This document shows positions 1-5,734 of a DNA stretch of 6,711 nucleotides, in pieces. The DNA comes from Alphaproteobacteria bacterium (GTDB taxonomy: Bacteria > Pseudomonadota > Alphaproteobacteria > Rhodospirillales > Rhodospirillaceae): NCBI GenBank assembly GCA_015228695.1, contig JADGDA010000142.1, forward strand, positions 1 through 6,711. The letters run 5' to 3'. The position numbers were made by a program, and so were the translations under genes. How positions within the stretch are numbered: position 1 is the first letter of the stretch; each line of letters opens with the position of its first letter. The notes below the pieces were generated by a model. It made no database searches and was not told the DNA's origin. It was given only the letters and a program-made list of their open reading frames with translations.

Positions 1-1371
1 AAGTACATCATCCGCACCGCCAAGGAACTGGGCCGCAAGGTCTACGTCGCCACCAACCTGCTGGAAACCATGGTCGTTGCCCCCACGCCGACCCGGGCCG
101 AGGTCAACGACATCTTCAACACCCTCCAGGACGGGGCCGACGGCCTCGTGCTGGCCGCGGAAACCGCCGTGGGCAAATACCCGATCAACTGCGCCGCGAT
201 GATCGTCAAGCTGGTGCGGGAATTCCGCAGCGGCGTTCCCGACGTGCCGTCCTCCGAGGCCTTCTCCCTGCTGCCCGAGCCCCACGGAGGGCGTCTTCGC
301 ATCGCCATGGCGGACGAGAAGGAGCGCCGGGAGGCCGAGCAACTGCCCCGGATGACCTTGCCCGATGCCGTCCTGCGCGATGCCGAGCAGATGGCGCTCG
401 GCCTGTTTTCCCCGGTCGACGGCTTCATGGATCGCGAGGCCCTGGAAAGCGTTCTCGACCGGTGCCGCCTGCCCGACGGCACGGTCTGGCCCATCCCCCT
501 GGTGATGCCGTCGCCCACCTCCGCCCCTCCCGCCAAGGGCCGGCGGGTGGCGCTGTGCTCCGAGGCCGGGGTGATCCATTCGGTCCTGGACGTCGGCGAC
601 GTGTTCGAGGTGGACCTTGACGACATGGCGCGGCGATGGGACGGCTTCGCCCCGCGCTCCTTCCCCTCCGCCACCCTGATCGCCGGCAAGGTCCGCCTGA
701 TCGAGCGGTTGCCTTCGCCCTATCGGGCCCATGAACTGACCCCGGAGCAGACCCGGTTCATCTTCACCCAAAAGGGATGGACACGGGTCGTCGCCTTCCA
801 GAGCCGCAACGTTCCCCACCGCGCCCATGAACACATCCAGTCCAAGGCGATGGAACGGACCCATGCCGACGGTCTTTTCATCAACCCGCTGACCGGTCCC
901 TGCCGGCCGGGTGACGTCCTCCCCGGCGCCGTGATCCGCGGCTATGAGACGCTTCTGGATTTCGGCGCCTACCCCCCCGGCCGCGCCATCGTGGGCTGCC
1001 TGTCGGCGCGCCCGCGCGGCCTTGGACCGCGCGAGGCCGTCTTCACCGCCCTGTGCCTCAAGAATATGGGGTGCAGCCACGTCATCATCGGCCAAAGCCA
1101 TTCCGGCGACGGCGTCCGGGAACTGTTCGGCTCGCTGGGCGACATCGGCATCGAACCGGTGTTTTTCGAGTCCCTCGGCTGGGACCCGGCGGGCGGAACC
1201 TTCGTCGGCCAAGCGACGAATCCGGACGCGAGCCCCCTCCTCAGCGCCGACGTGCGCCGGGCCCTGGCCGAGGGCCGTCCCCTGCCGGACTGGACCATCC
1301 GTTCCATCCTCCAGGAAACCCTCCGGGCGGAACTTTCCGCCGGGCGGCCGCTGTTCTGCGGCGGCGGATGA
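1..1371 (+). CDS. Pyruvate kinase-like / ATP sulfurylase (sulfate adenylyltransferase) fusion protein, 5' end outside window
   Basis: The frame is open from base 1 to the TGA at 1369-1371, giving 456 visible residues; the true start is upstream. Residues 1-77 match the end of the pyruvate kinase barrel: ATNLLETM at 17-24 (family ATQMLESM, catalytic-loop Thr kept at 18), then PTRAEVND and a DGADGLVLAAETAVGKYP stretch corresponding to the family's DGTDAVMLSGETAKGKYP. The usual pyruvate kinase C-terminal domain is absent. Instead PHGG at 94-97 opens a full-length ATP-sulfurylase-like module: GLFSPVDGFM (134-143), LPDGTVWPIP, QSRNVPHRAHE (267-277, the nucleotide/sulfate-binding HxxH loop), GPREA, and IEPVFFE. 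Known chemistry would be PEP + ADP to pyruvate + ATP, and ATP + sulfate to APS + PPi; the link between the two activities is inference. Oddity: the usual GRDHAG motif reads GQSHSG (364-369). No APS kinase domain follows. An internal ATG start at 70 is unlikely because homology extends upstream of it. The fusion is certain as a reading frame; the actual activity is not. Confidence 0.88.
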   Translation, partial: KYIIRTAKELGRKVYVATNLLETMVVAPTPTRAEVNDIFNTLQDGADGLVLAAETAVGKYPINCAAMIVKLVREFRSGVPDVPSSEAFSLLPEPHGGRLRIAMADEKERREAEQLPRMTLPDAVLRDAEQMALGLFSPVDGFMDREALESVLDRCRLPDGTVWPIPLVMPSPTSAPPAKGRRVALCSEAGVIHSVLDVGDVFEVDLDDMARRWDGFAPRSFPSATLIAGKVRLIERLPSPYRAHELTPEQTRFIFTQKGWTRVVAFQSRNVPHRAHEHIQSKAMERTHADGLFINPLTGPCRPGDVLPGAVIRGYETLLDFGAYPPGRAIVGCLSARPRGLGPREAVFTALCLKNMGCSHVIIGQSHSGDGVRELFGSLGDIGIEPVFFESLGWDPAGGTFVGQATNPDASPLLSADVRRALAEGRPLPDWTIRSILQETLRAELSAGRPLFCGGG

Positions 1372-1394
1372 TGGTGAGGGCGGCATTCGATTTC

Positions 1395-1422
1395 CCTCCC
1401 GATCCGTGGTAGAATCGGGGGG
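1395..1422 (+). promoter_or_regulatory. Hairpin in the 67-nt gap before hypA, touching its ribosome-binding site
   Basis: CCTCCCGAT (1395-1403) pairs with ATCGGGGGG (1414-1422): nine pairs including one G-U, with a 10-nt loop. The right arm runs into the purine-rich Shine-Dalgarno region of hypA (GGAGGAAGG, 1421-1429, about 9 nt before the ATG). There is no T run after it, so it does not look like an intrinsic terminator. It could moderate translation of hypA or be an incidental effect of GC-rich sequence. The loop also contains TGGTAGAAT (1407-1415), which resembles an extended -10 box, but no convincing -35 lies 17-18 nt upstream. Confidence 0.3.
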
Positions 1423-1438
1423 AGGAAGGCGGTGACCG

Positions 1439-1780
1439 ATGCACGAGCTGGCGTTCACCCTCAGCATCCTGCGCATTCTGGAGACCGAGGCGGAGTCCCG
1501 TGGATTTTCGCGGGTGCGGACCGTCTGGCTGGAGGTCGGGGCGTTGTCCCATGCCGAACCGGAGGCGCTGCGTTTCTCCTTTGCCGCCGCGTCGGCGGGG
1601 ACCCTTGCCGAAGGGGCCGAACTGGTGATCCTGGAGCCGCCGGGACAGGCTTGGTGCCTGGACTGCGCCAACACCGTCACCTTGCCCCGGCGGGGCGGGG
1701 CGTGCCCCGGGTGCGGCGGGTTCACCCTGCGCGTCGTCGGTGGCGAGGAGTTCAGGGTCACGGAACTGGAGGTCGAGTGA
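1439..1780 (+). CDS. hypA: HypA, hydrogenase nickel incorporation protein
   Basis: The protein is 113 residues, the normal HypA length. HypA is a cytoplasmic metallochaperone that, with HypB, inserts Ni into the large subunit of [NiFe] hydrogenase. It begins MHELAFTLSIL; the N-terminal amine, His2 and Glu3 of the MHE motif form the known nickel site. The zinc domain is visible as CLDC (Cys73, Cys76) and CPGC (Cys89, Cys92), two CxxC pairs 12 residues apart. The ATG at 1439 is fixed by the strict need for MHE at the N terminus and is preceded by GGAGGAAGG. Its TGA (1778-1780) overlaps the hypB ATG (1780-1782) by one base, so hypA and hypB are probably translationally coupled. It is the first gene of the hyp cluster. 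Confidence 0.96.
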   Translation: MHELAFTLSILRILETEAESRGFSRVRTVWLEVGALSHAEPEALRFSFAAASAGTLAEGAELVILEPPGQAWCLDCANTVTLPRRGGACPGCGGFTLRVVGGEEFRVTELEVE

Positions 1781-2544
1781 TGTGCTCCACCTGCGGCTGC
1801 GGACAGCCCGAGGCGGGCCATGATCATGATCATGATCATGATCGTAGCCACTCGCGCATTCTCCGGATCGAACGGGACGTGCTGGCGGAGAACGACGCCC
1901 ATGCCGCGCGCAACCGCGCCTGGTTCGCCGGGCGCGGGGTGCTCGCCGTCAATCTGATGTCGAGTCCCGGATCGGGCAAGACGACGCTCCTGGTCCGCAC
2001 CATCGCCGACCTCAACGGCCGGTTCCCGATCGCGGTGATCGAGGGGGATCAACGGACCAGCCTCGACGCCGAGCGCATCCGCGAAACCGGCGTCCCGGCA
2101 TTCCAGATCAACACCGGCAAGGGGTGCCACCTCGACGCCCACATGGTTTCCCACGCGATCGAGGCGCTGGTTCCGGAGCGGGAGTCGGTTCTGTTCATCG
2201 AAAATGTCGGCAACCTGGTCTGCCCCGCCGCCTTCGACCTGGGCGAGGCGCACAAGGCGGTCATCCTCTCGGTCACCGAAGGAGACGATAAGCCGTTGAA
2301 GTATCCCGACATGTTCGCCGCCGCCACCGTGATGATCGTGGCCAAGATCGACCTGTTGCCCCATCTCCGGTTCGATATCGGCCGCTGCATCGACGGCGCC
2401 CGCCGGATCAATCCGGGGATCGACGTCCTGTGTCTGTCCGCCGAGACCGGTCAGGGTCTCGCCGAGTGGTACGACTGGATCGGACGTCATCGCCACATCC
2501 AAGAGGCGGCCCGCCCATGTGCCTCGCCATCCCCGCAAGGGTGA
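1780..2544 (+). CDS. hypB: HypB, hydrogenase nickel-insertion GTPase
   Basis: The protein is 254 residues: a cytoplasmic SIMIBI-class GTPase whose GTP hydrolysis drives nickel delivery to apo-hydrogenase with HypA. The N terminus MCSTCGC (Cys2, 5, 7) is the high-affinity nickel motif seen in many HypB proteins. A short His/Asp run (His14, 16, 18, 20) follows, a likely nickel-storage segment, much shorter than in rhizobial HypB. The G domain shows the P-loop SSPGSGKTT (61-69), VIEGD (87-91), the metal-site residues GCH (Cys116, His117) and VCP (Cys148), the base-recognition motif AKID (188-191; the NKxD Asn is Ala here) and LSAETGQG (219-226). The ATG at 1780 is chosen because it gives the MCxxCGC start; the longer in-frame extension back to 1432 only reads hypA out of frame. 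The last 9 codons lie inside hypC, from which the tail CASPSPQG is read. Confidence 0.96.
   Translation: MCSTCGCGQPEAGHDHDHDHDRSHSRILRIERDVLAENDAHAARNRAWFAGRGVLAVNLMSSPGSGKTTLLVRTIADLNGRFPIAVIEGDQRTSLDAERIRETGVPAFQINTGKGCHLDAHMVSHAIEALVPERESVLFIENVGNLVCPAAFDLGEAHKAVILSVTEGDDKPLKYPDMFAAATVMIVAKIDLLPHLRFDIGRCIDGARRINPGIDVLCLSAETGQGLAEWYDWIGRHRHIQEAARPCASPSPQG
1819..1842 (+). repeat. Four tandem CATGAT hexamers encoding the His-Asp run of HypB
   Basis: Four perfect copies of the 6-nt unit CATGAT run from 1819 to 1842, coding for His-Asp repeated four times. Each unit is in frame, so gain or loss of a copy would change the number of metal-binding histidines without breaking the gene. All four repeats use the same CAT and GAT codons, although this genome otherwise favours C-ending codons, which suggests recent slippage growth. 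The array also holds four GATC sites 6 nt apart. Confidence 0.9.
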
Positions 2545-2774
2545 CCGCCCTGTTGCCGGGCGACATGGCCCGCGTCGATCTGGCCGGCGTCACCAAGGAG
2601 ATTTCCATCGGATTGGTCGAAGGCGTCGCCGTCGACGATTACGTCATCGTCCATGTGGGCTTCGCCCTGGCGAGGATCGATCCGGAGGAAGCGGAGCGCA
2701 CCCTGGCCCTGTTCGCCGAGATGGACCGGCTCGGGCGGGCCGAAGGGACGGACGGCAATGAAGTACTTGGATGA
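2517..2774 (+). CDS. hypC: HypC, hydrogenase maturation chaperone
   Basis: The protein is 85 residues, typical of the HypC/HybG family. HypC works with HypD as the scaffold on which the Fe(CN)2CO group is assembled, then chaperones it to the hydrogenase large subunit. It starts MCLAIPARV, so the essential Cys2 is present. The second conserved residue, His46, sits in the YVIVHVGFAL segment, followed by the typical DPEEAERTL helix. The ATG at 2517 is set by the MC(L)AIP start, with AGAGG about 10 nt upstream. It overlaps the end of hypB by 28 nt and the start of hypD by 17 nt, so its ends are both nested within neighbours, consistent with coupled translation. Confidence 0.96.
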   Translation: MCLAIPARVTALLPGDMARVDLAGVTKEISIGLVEGVAVDDYVIVHVGFALARIDPEEAERTLALFAEMDRLGRAEGTDGNEVLG

Positions 2775-3897
2775 ATTCCGCGATGGACGGCTGGCGGAGA
2801 CGCTGTCCCGCGCCATCGCCGCGGAAACGTCCGGGGGGCGCCGCTACCGCCTGATGGAATTCTGCGGCGGCCATACCCACGCCATCTCCCGCTACGGCAT
2901 CGAGGACCTGCTGCCCGGAACGGTTCATCTCGTCCATGGTCCGGGCTGTCCCGTCTGCGTGCTGCCCGTCGGCCGCATCGATGGAGCGATCCACATCGCG
3001 GGGCGACCGGGGGTCATCCTCTGCACCTATGGCGACGTCATGCGGGTGCCGGCCTCGAACCGGGTCAGCCTGATCAAGGCGAAGGCCCAGGGACTCGACG
3101 TCCGCATGGTCTACTCGATCCTGGACGCCCTCGACGTCGCCCGTCGCAATCCGGATCGTACCGTGGTCTTCCTCGCCATCGGCTTCGAGACCACGACACC
3201 GCCGACCGCCCTGGCGGTCAAGGCCGCCGAGGCCGAAGGGATCGGCAATTTCCTCGTCTACGTCAACCATGTGCTGACTCCGGCCGCGATCGGAAGCATC
3301 CTGGAGGACGGATCAGGGACCGGAGGGGGGCCGGCGGCGCTGGACGGCATCATCGGCCCCGCCCACGTCTCCGCCGTGATCGGGACCCGGCCCTATGAGG
3401 TTTTCGCCCGCGACCACCGCACGCCGGTGGTGATCGCGGGGTTCGAGCCCCTGGACGTGATGCAGGCGATCCTGATGCTGGTGCGTCAGTTGAACGCGGG
3501 CCGCCACGAGGTCGAGAACGAATATACCCGCGCCGTCACCCGAGACGGCAACGGGAAGGCGCGGGAGCTGATAGCCGAGGTCTTCGAATTGCGCTCCACG
3601 TTCGAATGGCGCGGCCTCGGCCTGGTGCCCTTCTCCGCGCTCAGGCTCAAAGAAGCCTACGCCCGTTTCGACGCCGAGCGCCGGTTCGAGGTTCCCGTCG
3701 TCCCGGTCGCCGACAATCCCGCCTGTGCATGCGGAGCCATCGTCCGGGGGCTCGGGAAGCCGACGGACTGCAAGCTGTTCGGAACCGCCTGCACCCCCGA
3801 CGACCCGATGGGAAGCTGCATGGTGTCGGCGGAAGGCGCCTGTGCCGCCCACTGGGCCTATGGCCGTTTCCGCGACCGACAGGGGAGGACCGGATAG
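2758..3897 (+). CDS. hypD: HypD, Fe-S scaffold protein of hydrogenase Fe(CN)2CO assembly
   Basis: The protein is 379 residues, normal for HypD. HypD is a cytoplasmic [4Fe-4S] protein that, with HypC, binds the iron receiving cyanide and carbon monoxide. It starts MKYLDEFRD. Signature motifs are all present: CGGHTH (36-41), GPGCPVC (61-67), GFETTTPPTA (142-151), and the C-terminal cysteine-rich region with Cys323, 325, 338, 345, 354 and 362 in the family pattern (CxCG, DCK, CTPDDP, CMVSAEGAC). A glycine-rich stretch at 184-191 (GSGTGGGP) makes the loop before the LDGIIGPAHVS segment about six residues longer than I expect for the family, and the usual GPGHVS reads GPAHVS. The start at 2758 overlaps hypC by 17 nt; the stop is 1 nt from hypE. 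Confidence 0.96.
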   Translation: MKYLDEFRDGRLAETLSRAIAAETSGGRRYRLMEFCGGHTHAISRYGIEDLLPGTVHLVHGPGCPVCVLPVGRIDGAIHIAGRPGVILCTYGDVMRVPASNRVSLIKAKAQGLDVRMVYSILDALDVARRNPDRTVVFLAIGFETTTPPTALAVKAAEAEGIGNFLVYVNHVLTPAAIGSILEDGSGTGGGPAALDGIIGPAHVSAVIGTRPYEVFARDHRTPVVIAGFEPLDVMQAILMLVRQLNAGRHEVENEYTRAVTRDGNGKARELIAEVFELRSTFEWRGLGLVPFSALRLKEAYARFDAERRFEVPVVPVADNPACACGAIVRGLGKPTDCKLFGTACTPDDPMGSCMVSAEGACAAHWAYGRFRDRQGRTG

Positions 3898-3898
3898 C

Positions 3899-4948
3899 AT
3901 GCCCCACCTCGATCTTCGCGACGGCCGCGTCGATTTGTCCCACGACGACCGCGTCGATTTGTCCCACGGCGGCGGCGGGCGCGCCATGGCGCGGTTGATC
4001 GAGGACCTGTTCATGGCCGCCTTCGACAATCCCCTTCTCGCCCAGCGCAACGATCAGGCCCAGTTTCCGGTCGGGGCCGGGCGCATGGCGATGACCACCG
4101 ACGGATATGTGATCTCGCCCCTGTTCTTCCCCGGCGGAGACATCGGTTCGCTCGCGGTCCACGGCACCATCAACGACATCGCCATGGCGGGGGCGAGGCC
4201 CCTGTACCTTTCCGCCGCCTTCATCCTTGAGGAGGGGCTTCCCCTCGCCGACCTCGGGCGCGTCGTCCAAAGCATGGCCGAGGCGTCCCGGAAAGCCGGC
4301 GTGCCGGTGGTCACCGGCGATACCAAGGTCGTGGAGAAGGGGAAAGGCGACGGCGTGTTCATCGTCACCGCCGGTGTCGGGATGGTTCCCGACGGCGTCA
4401 TGATCTCGGGCGACCGGGCGCGGCCGGGGGACGCGGTCTTGCTGTCCGGGACCATCGGCGATCACGGAATCGCGGTGATGAGCGTACGCGAGGGGCTGGA
4501 TTTCGGCACCTCACTTCTTTCCGACAGCGCCGCGCTGCACACCCTGGTCGCCGACATGGTCGCCGCCGCGCCCGATATCCATTGCCTCCGTGATCCGACC
4601 CGAGGCGGGCTCGCCGCCACCTTGAACGAACTTGCCCGGCAATCGGGTGTCGGCATCGTCATCGAGGAGGACCGCATCCCCATCCGCCCGGAGGTCCGGG
4701 GGGCCTGCGAACTCCTGGGGCTCGATCCGCTGAACATCGCCAACGAGGGCAAGCTGGTCGCCATCGCCGCGGCGGCCGACGCCGACCGCCTGCTGGCGGC
4801 CCTCCGCGCCCATCCCCTGGGCCGCGACGCCGCCATCATCGGGCGGGTGGTCGAGGACGGTCATCGTTTCGTGCAGATGAAGACCTCCTTCGGCGGCGCC
4901 CGGGTGGTCGACTGGCTGAGCGGGGAACAGTTGCCGCGGATATGCTGA
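3899..4948 (+). CDS. hypE: HypE, carbamoyl dehydratase of cyanide-ligand synthesis
   Basis: The protein is 349 residues, of the PurM/AIR-synthase-like fold. HypE receives a carbamoyl group from HypF on its C-terminal cysteine and dehydrates it with ATP to a thiocyanate, the source of the hydrogenase CN ligands. The protein ends exactly in the diagnostic PRIC (Cys349). Other family segments seen: GGGGRAM (24-30), FFPGGDIG (76-83), VTGDTKVVEKG (138-148), SGTIGDHG (183-190), RDPTRGG (231-237) and NEGKLV (282-287). ATG at 3899 follows GGGGAGG by about 10 nt and lies 1 nt after the hypD stop. The N terminus holds a duplicated segment, DGRVDLSH (8-15) then DDRVDLSH (16-23), before the glycine-rich loop. 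HypF, its partner, is not in this window. Confidence 0.96.
   Translation: MPHLDLRDGRVDLSHDDRVDLSHGGGGRAMARLIEDLFMAAFDNPLLAQRNDQAQFPVGAGRMAMTTDGYVISPLFFPGGDIGSLAVHGTINDIAMAGARPLYLSAAFILEEGLPLADLGRVVQSMAEASRKAGVPVVTGDTKVVEKGKGDGVFIVTAGVGMVPDGVMISGDRARPGDAVLLSGTIGDHGIAVMSVREGLDFGTSLLSDSAALHTLVADMVAAAPDIHCLRDPTRGGLAATLNELARQSGVGIVIEEDRIPIRPEVRGACELLGLDPLNIANEGKLVAIAAAADADRLLAALRAHPLGRDAAIIGRVVEDGHRFVQMKTSFGGARVVDWLSGEQLPRIC
3920..3967 (+). repeat. 24-bp in-frame tandem duplication at the start of hypE
   Basis: Unit 1 (3920-3943) and unit 2 (3944-3967) are directly adjacent and identical at 23 of 24 bases; the one difference (G versus A at the fifth base) changes Gly9 to Asp17. Each unit codes for D-G/D-R-V-D-L-S-H. 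The family normally has one such segment (GRxDxSH/TH) before the Gly-rich loop, so this looks like a recent duplication. Confidence 0.9.
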
Positions 4949-4979
4949 GAGCCCGATCATCCCATCGCGGCAAAGTTTT
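4931..4979 (+). terminator. Possible terminator-like hairpin across the hypE stop codon
   Basis: TTGCCGCG (4931-4938) and CGCGGCAA (4966-4973) form a perfect 8-bp inverted repeat with a 27-nt loop that holds the end of hypE, and TTTT (4976-4979) follows two bases after the right arm. The loop is long and the T run short, so at best this is a weak or partial terminator between the hyp operon and hupE. It overlaps the hupE -35 candidate. Confidence 0.28.
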
Positions 4980-5006
4980 GACCTTTCGCGTCCGGTCGAT
5001 TATGGT
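4978..5006 (+). promoter_or_regulatory. Candidate sigma-70 promoter for hupE
   Basis: TTGACC (4978-4983; five of six consensus bases) and TATGGT (5001-5006; four of six) are spaced by exactly 17 nt. Transcription would begin near 5013, leaving a leader of about 37 nt with a Shine-Dalgarno GGAGAGG before the ATG at 5050. It sits in the 101-nt gap after hypE, so hupE may be expressed apart from the hyp operon as well as by readthrough. Confidence 0.5.
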
Positions 5007-5049
5007 CCCGATGCCTCGGAAGGCGGGGAAAAGGAAGATGGAGAGGATC

Positions 5050-5646
5050 ATGGCGTTTCGGTTGAAGAATTTCATGTGGACGGCCCTTGGCGTTCTGCTG
5101 CTTTCCGGCGGGGCCGCCGAGGCGCACACCTTCGGCGTCCACGGGGCCGGCCTGGTTCAGGGGTTCGGCCATCCCTTCGGCGGACTCGATCATCTCCTCG
5201 CCATGGTCGCGGTCGGGCTGTGGGCGGCGCAGCAGGGCGGCCGGGCTCTGTGGCTGGTTCCCGCCGCGTTCATGACCTCCATGGTCGCGGGCGGTGGCCT
5301 TGGTCTGGCCGGCGCGCCGTTGCCGATGGTCGAACTGGGCATCGCCGCCTCGCTGATGGTGCTGGGGGCGGTGGTCGCCCTGTCGTTCCGGCCGCCGGTC
5401 TGGGTGGGCATGGCGCTCGTCGGCCTGTTCGCGCTGTTCCATGGCCACGCCCACGGCGCCGAGATGCCCGAGGCCGCGTTCCCCGTTCTCTATGCCGCCG
5501 GGTTCGTCGCCGCGACCGGGCTGCTGCACGCCGTTGGCGTTGCCGCCTGCCTGGGACTGGGACGCAGCCGGACCGTCGCCAGGGTCGCGGTCCGTTCGGC
5601 CGGAGCCGCCGTCGCCGCCACCGGGGTGCTGATCGCGATTCTGTAA
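5050..5646 (+). CDS. hupE: HupE/UreJ family membrane protein, probable nickel transporter
   Basis: The protein has 198 residues from the ATG at 5050. HupE/UreJ proteins are inner-membrane proteins found beside hydrogenase or urease genes and are implicated in nickel uptake. The N terminus is a signal peptide (MAFRLK, hydrophobic WTALGVLLLSG, then AAEA with likely cleavage after residue 25). The family signature HPFGGLDHLLAM is at 41-52, and a second histidine-rich segment, HGHAHGAE, at 131-138. The rest forms roughly six hydrophobic helices (about 46-62, 66-82, 93-112, 117-132, 142-170 and 181-198). The start at 5050 has GGAG six nt upstream and gives a clean signal peptide; ATG 5038 adds four residues (MERI) and is possible, while 4942 would add an unlikely basic stretch. 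It lies 101 nt after hypE and completes the nickel side of the cluster. Confidence 0.92.
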   Translation: MAFRLKNFMWTALGVLLLSGGAAEAHTFGVHGAGLVQGFGHPFGGLDHLLAMVAVGLWAAQQGGRALWLVPAAFMTSMVAGGGLGLAGAPLPMVELGIAASLMVLGAVVALSFRPPVWVGMALVGLFALFHGHAHGAEMPEAAFPVLYAAGFVAATGLLHAVGVAACLGLGRSRTVARVAVRSAGAAVAATGVLIAIL

Positions 5647-5661
5647 GGCGGGGCCTTTTTT
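5645..5661 (+). terminator. Short intrinsic-terminator-like hairpin after hupE
   Basis: AAGGC (5645-5649), loop GGG, GCCTT (5653-5657) form a 5-bp stem, and the six-T run 5656-5661 overlaps and continues past its right arm. It overlaps the hupE stop codon TAA. The stem is short, so termination may be partial. Confidence 0.42.
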
Positions 5662-5674
5662 CCGCCATTGCCTC

Positions 5675-5703
5675 TTGACGGAGGGCCGACGTTCGGAGAG
5701 AAA
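5675..5703 (+). promoter_or_regulatory. Weak promoter candidate before the DUF2946-like gene
   Basis: TTGACG (5675-5680; five of six) is followed 17 nt later by GAGAAA (5698-5703), which matches the -10 consensus at only three positions. Transcription would begin near 5710, just before AGGAGG (5717-5722). The -35 is good and the -10 poor, so this is a position to test rather than a firm call. No recognisable metal-regulator operator was seen. Confidence 0.25.
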
Positions 5704-5734
5704 GACATAGTGGAATAGGAGGACAAAGGCCCCC

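Noticed and set aside
1386..1415. Sigma-70 promoter for hypA using TGGTAGAAT (1407-1415) as extended -10
   Set aside because: The -10 looks good, but the -35 position reads TTCGAT (two matches). Transcription would start within the Shine-Dalgarno run, so it is noted only with the hairpin.
944..1435. Overlapping plus-strand frame inside the ATP-sulfurylase module
   Set aside because: It is an alternative frame of the fusion gene, rich in Ala/Arg/Ser/Pro, with no motif of its own.
1432..1779. Longer HypB beginning at 1432
   Set aside because: The extension reads hypA out of frame. The ATG at 1780 gives the conserved MCxxCGC start and overlaps the hypA stop in the usual coupled way.
2430..2516. 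Longer HypC beginning at 2430
   Set aside because: The HypC catalytic Cys must be residue 2, which fixes the start at 2517.
4942..5049. Longer HupE starting at 4942
   Set aside because: It would place a 36-residue basic stretch before a good signal peptide and would run through the candidate promoter; 5050 has a proper Shine-Dalgarno sequence.
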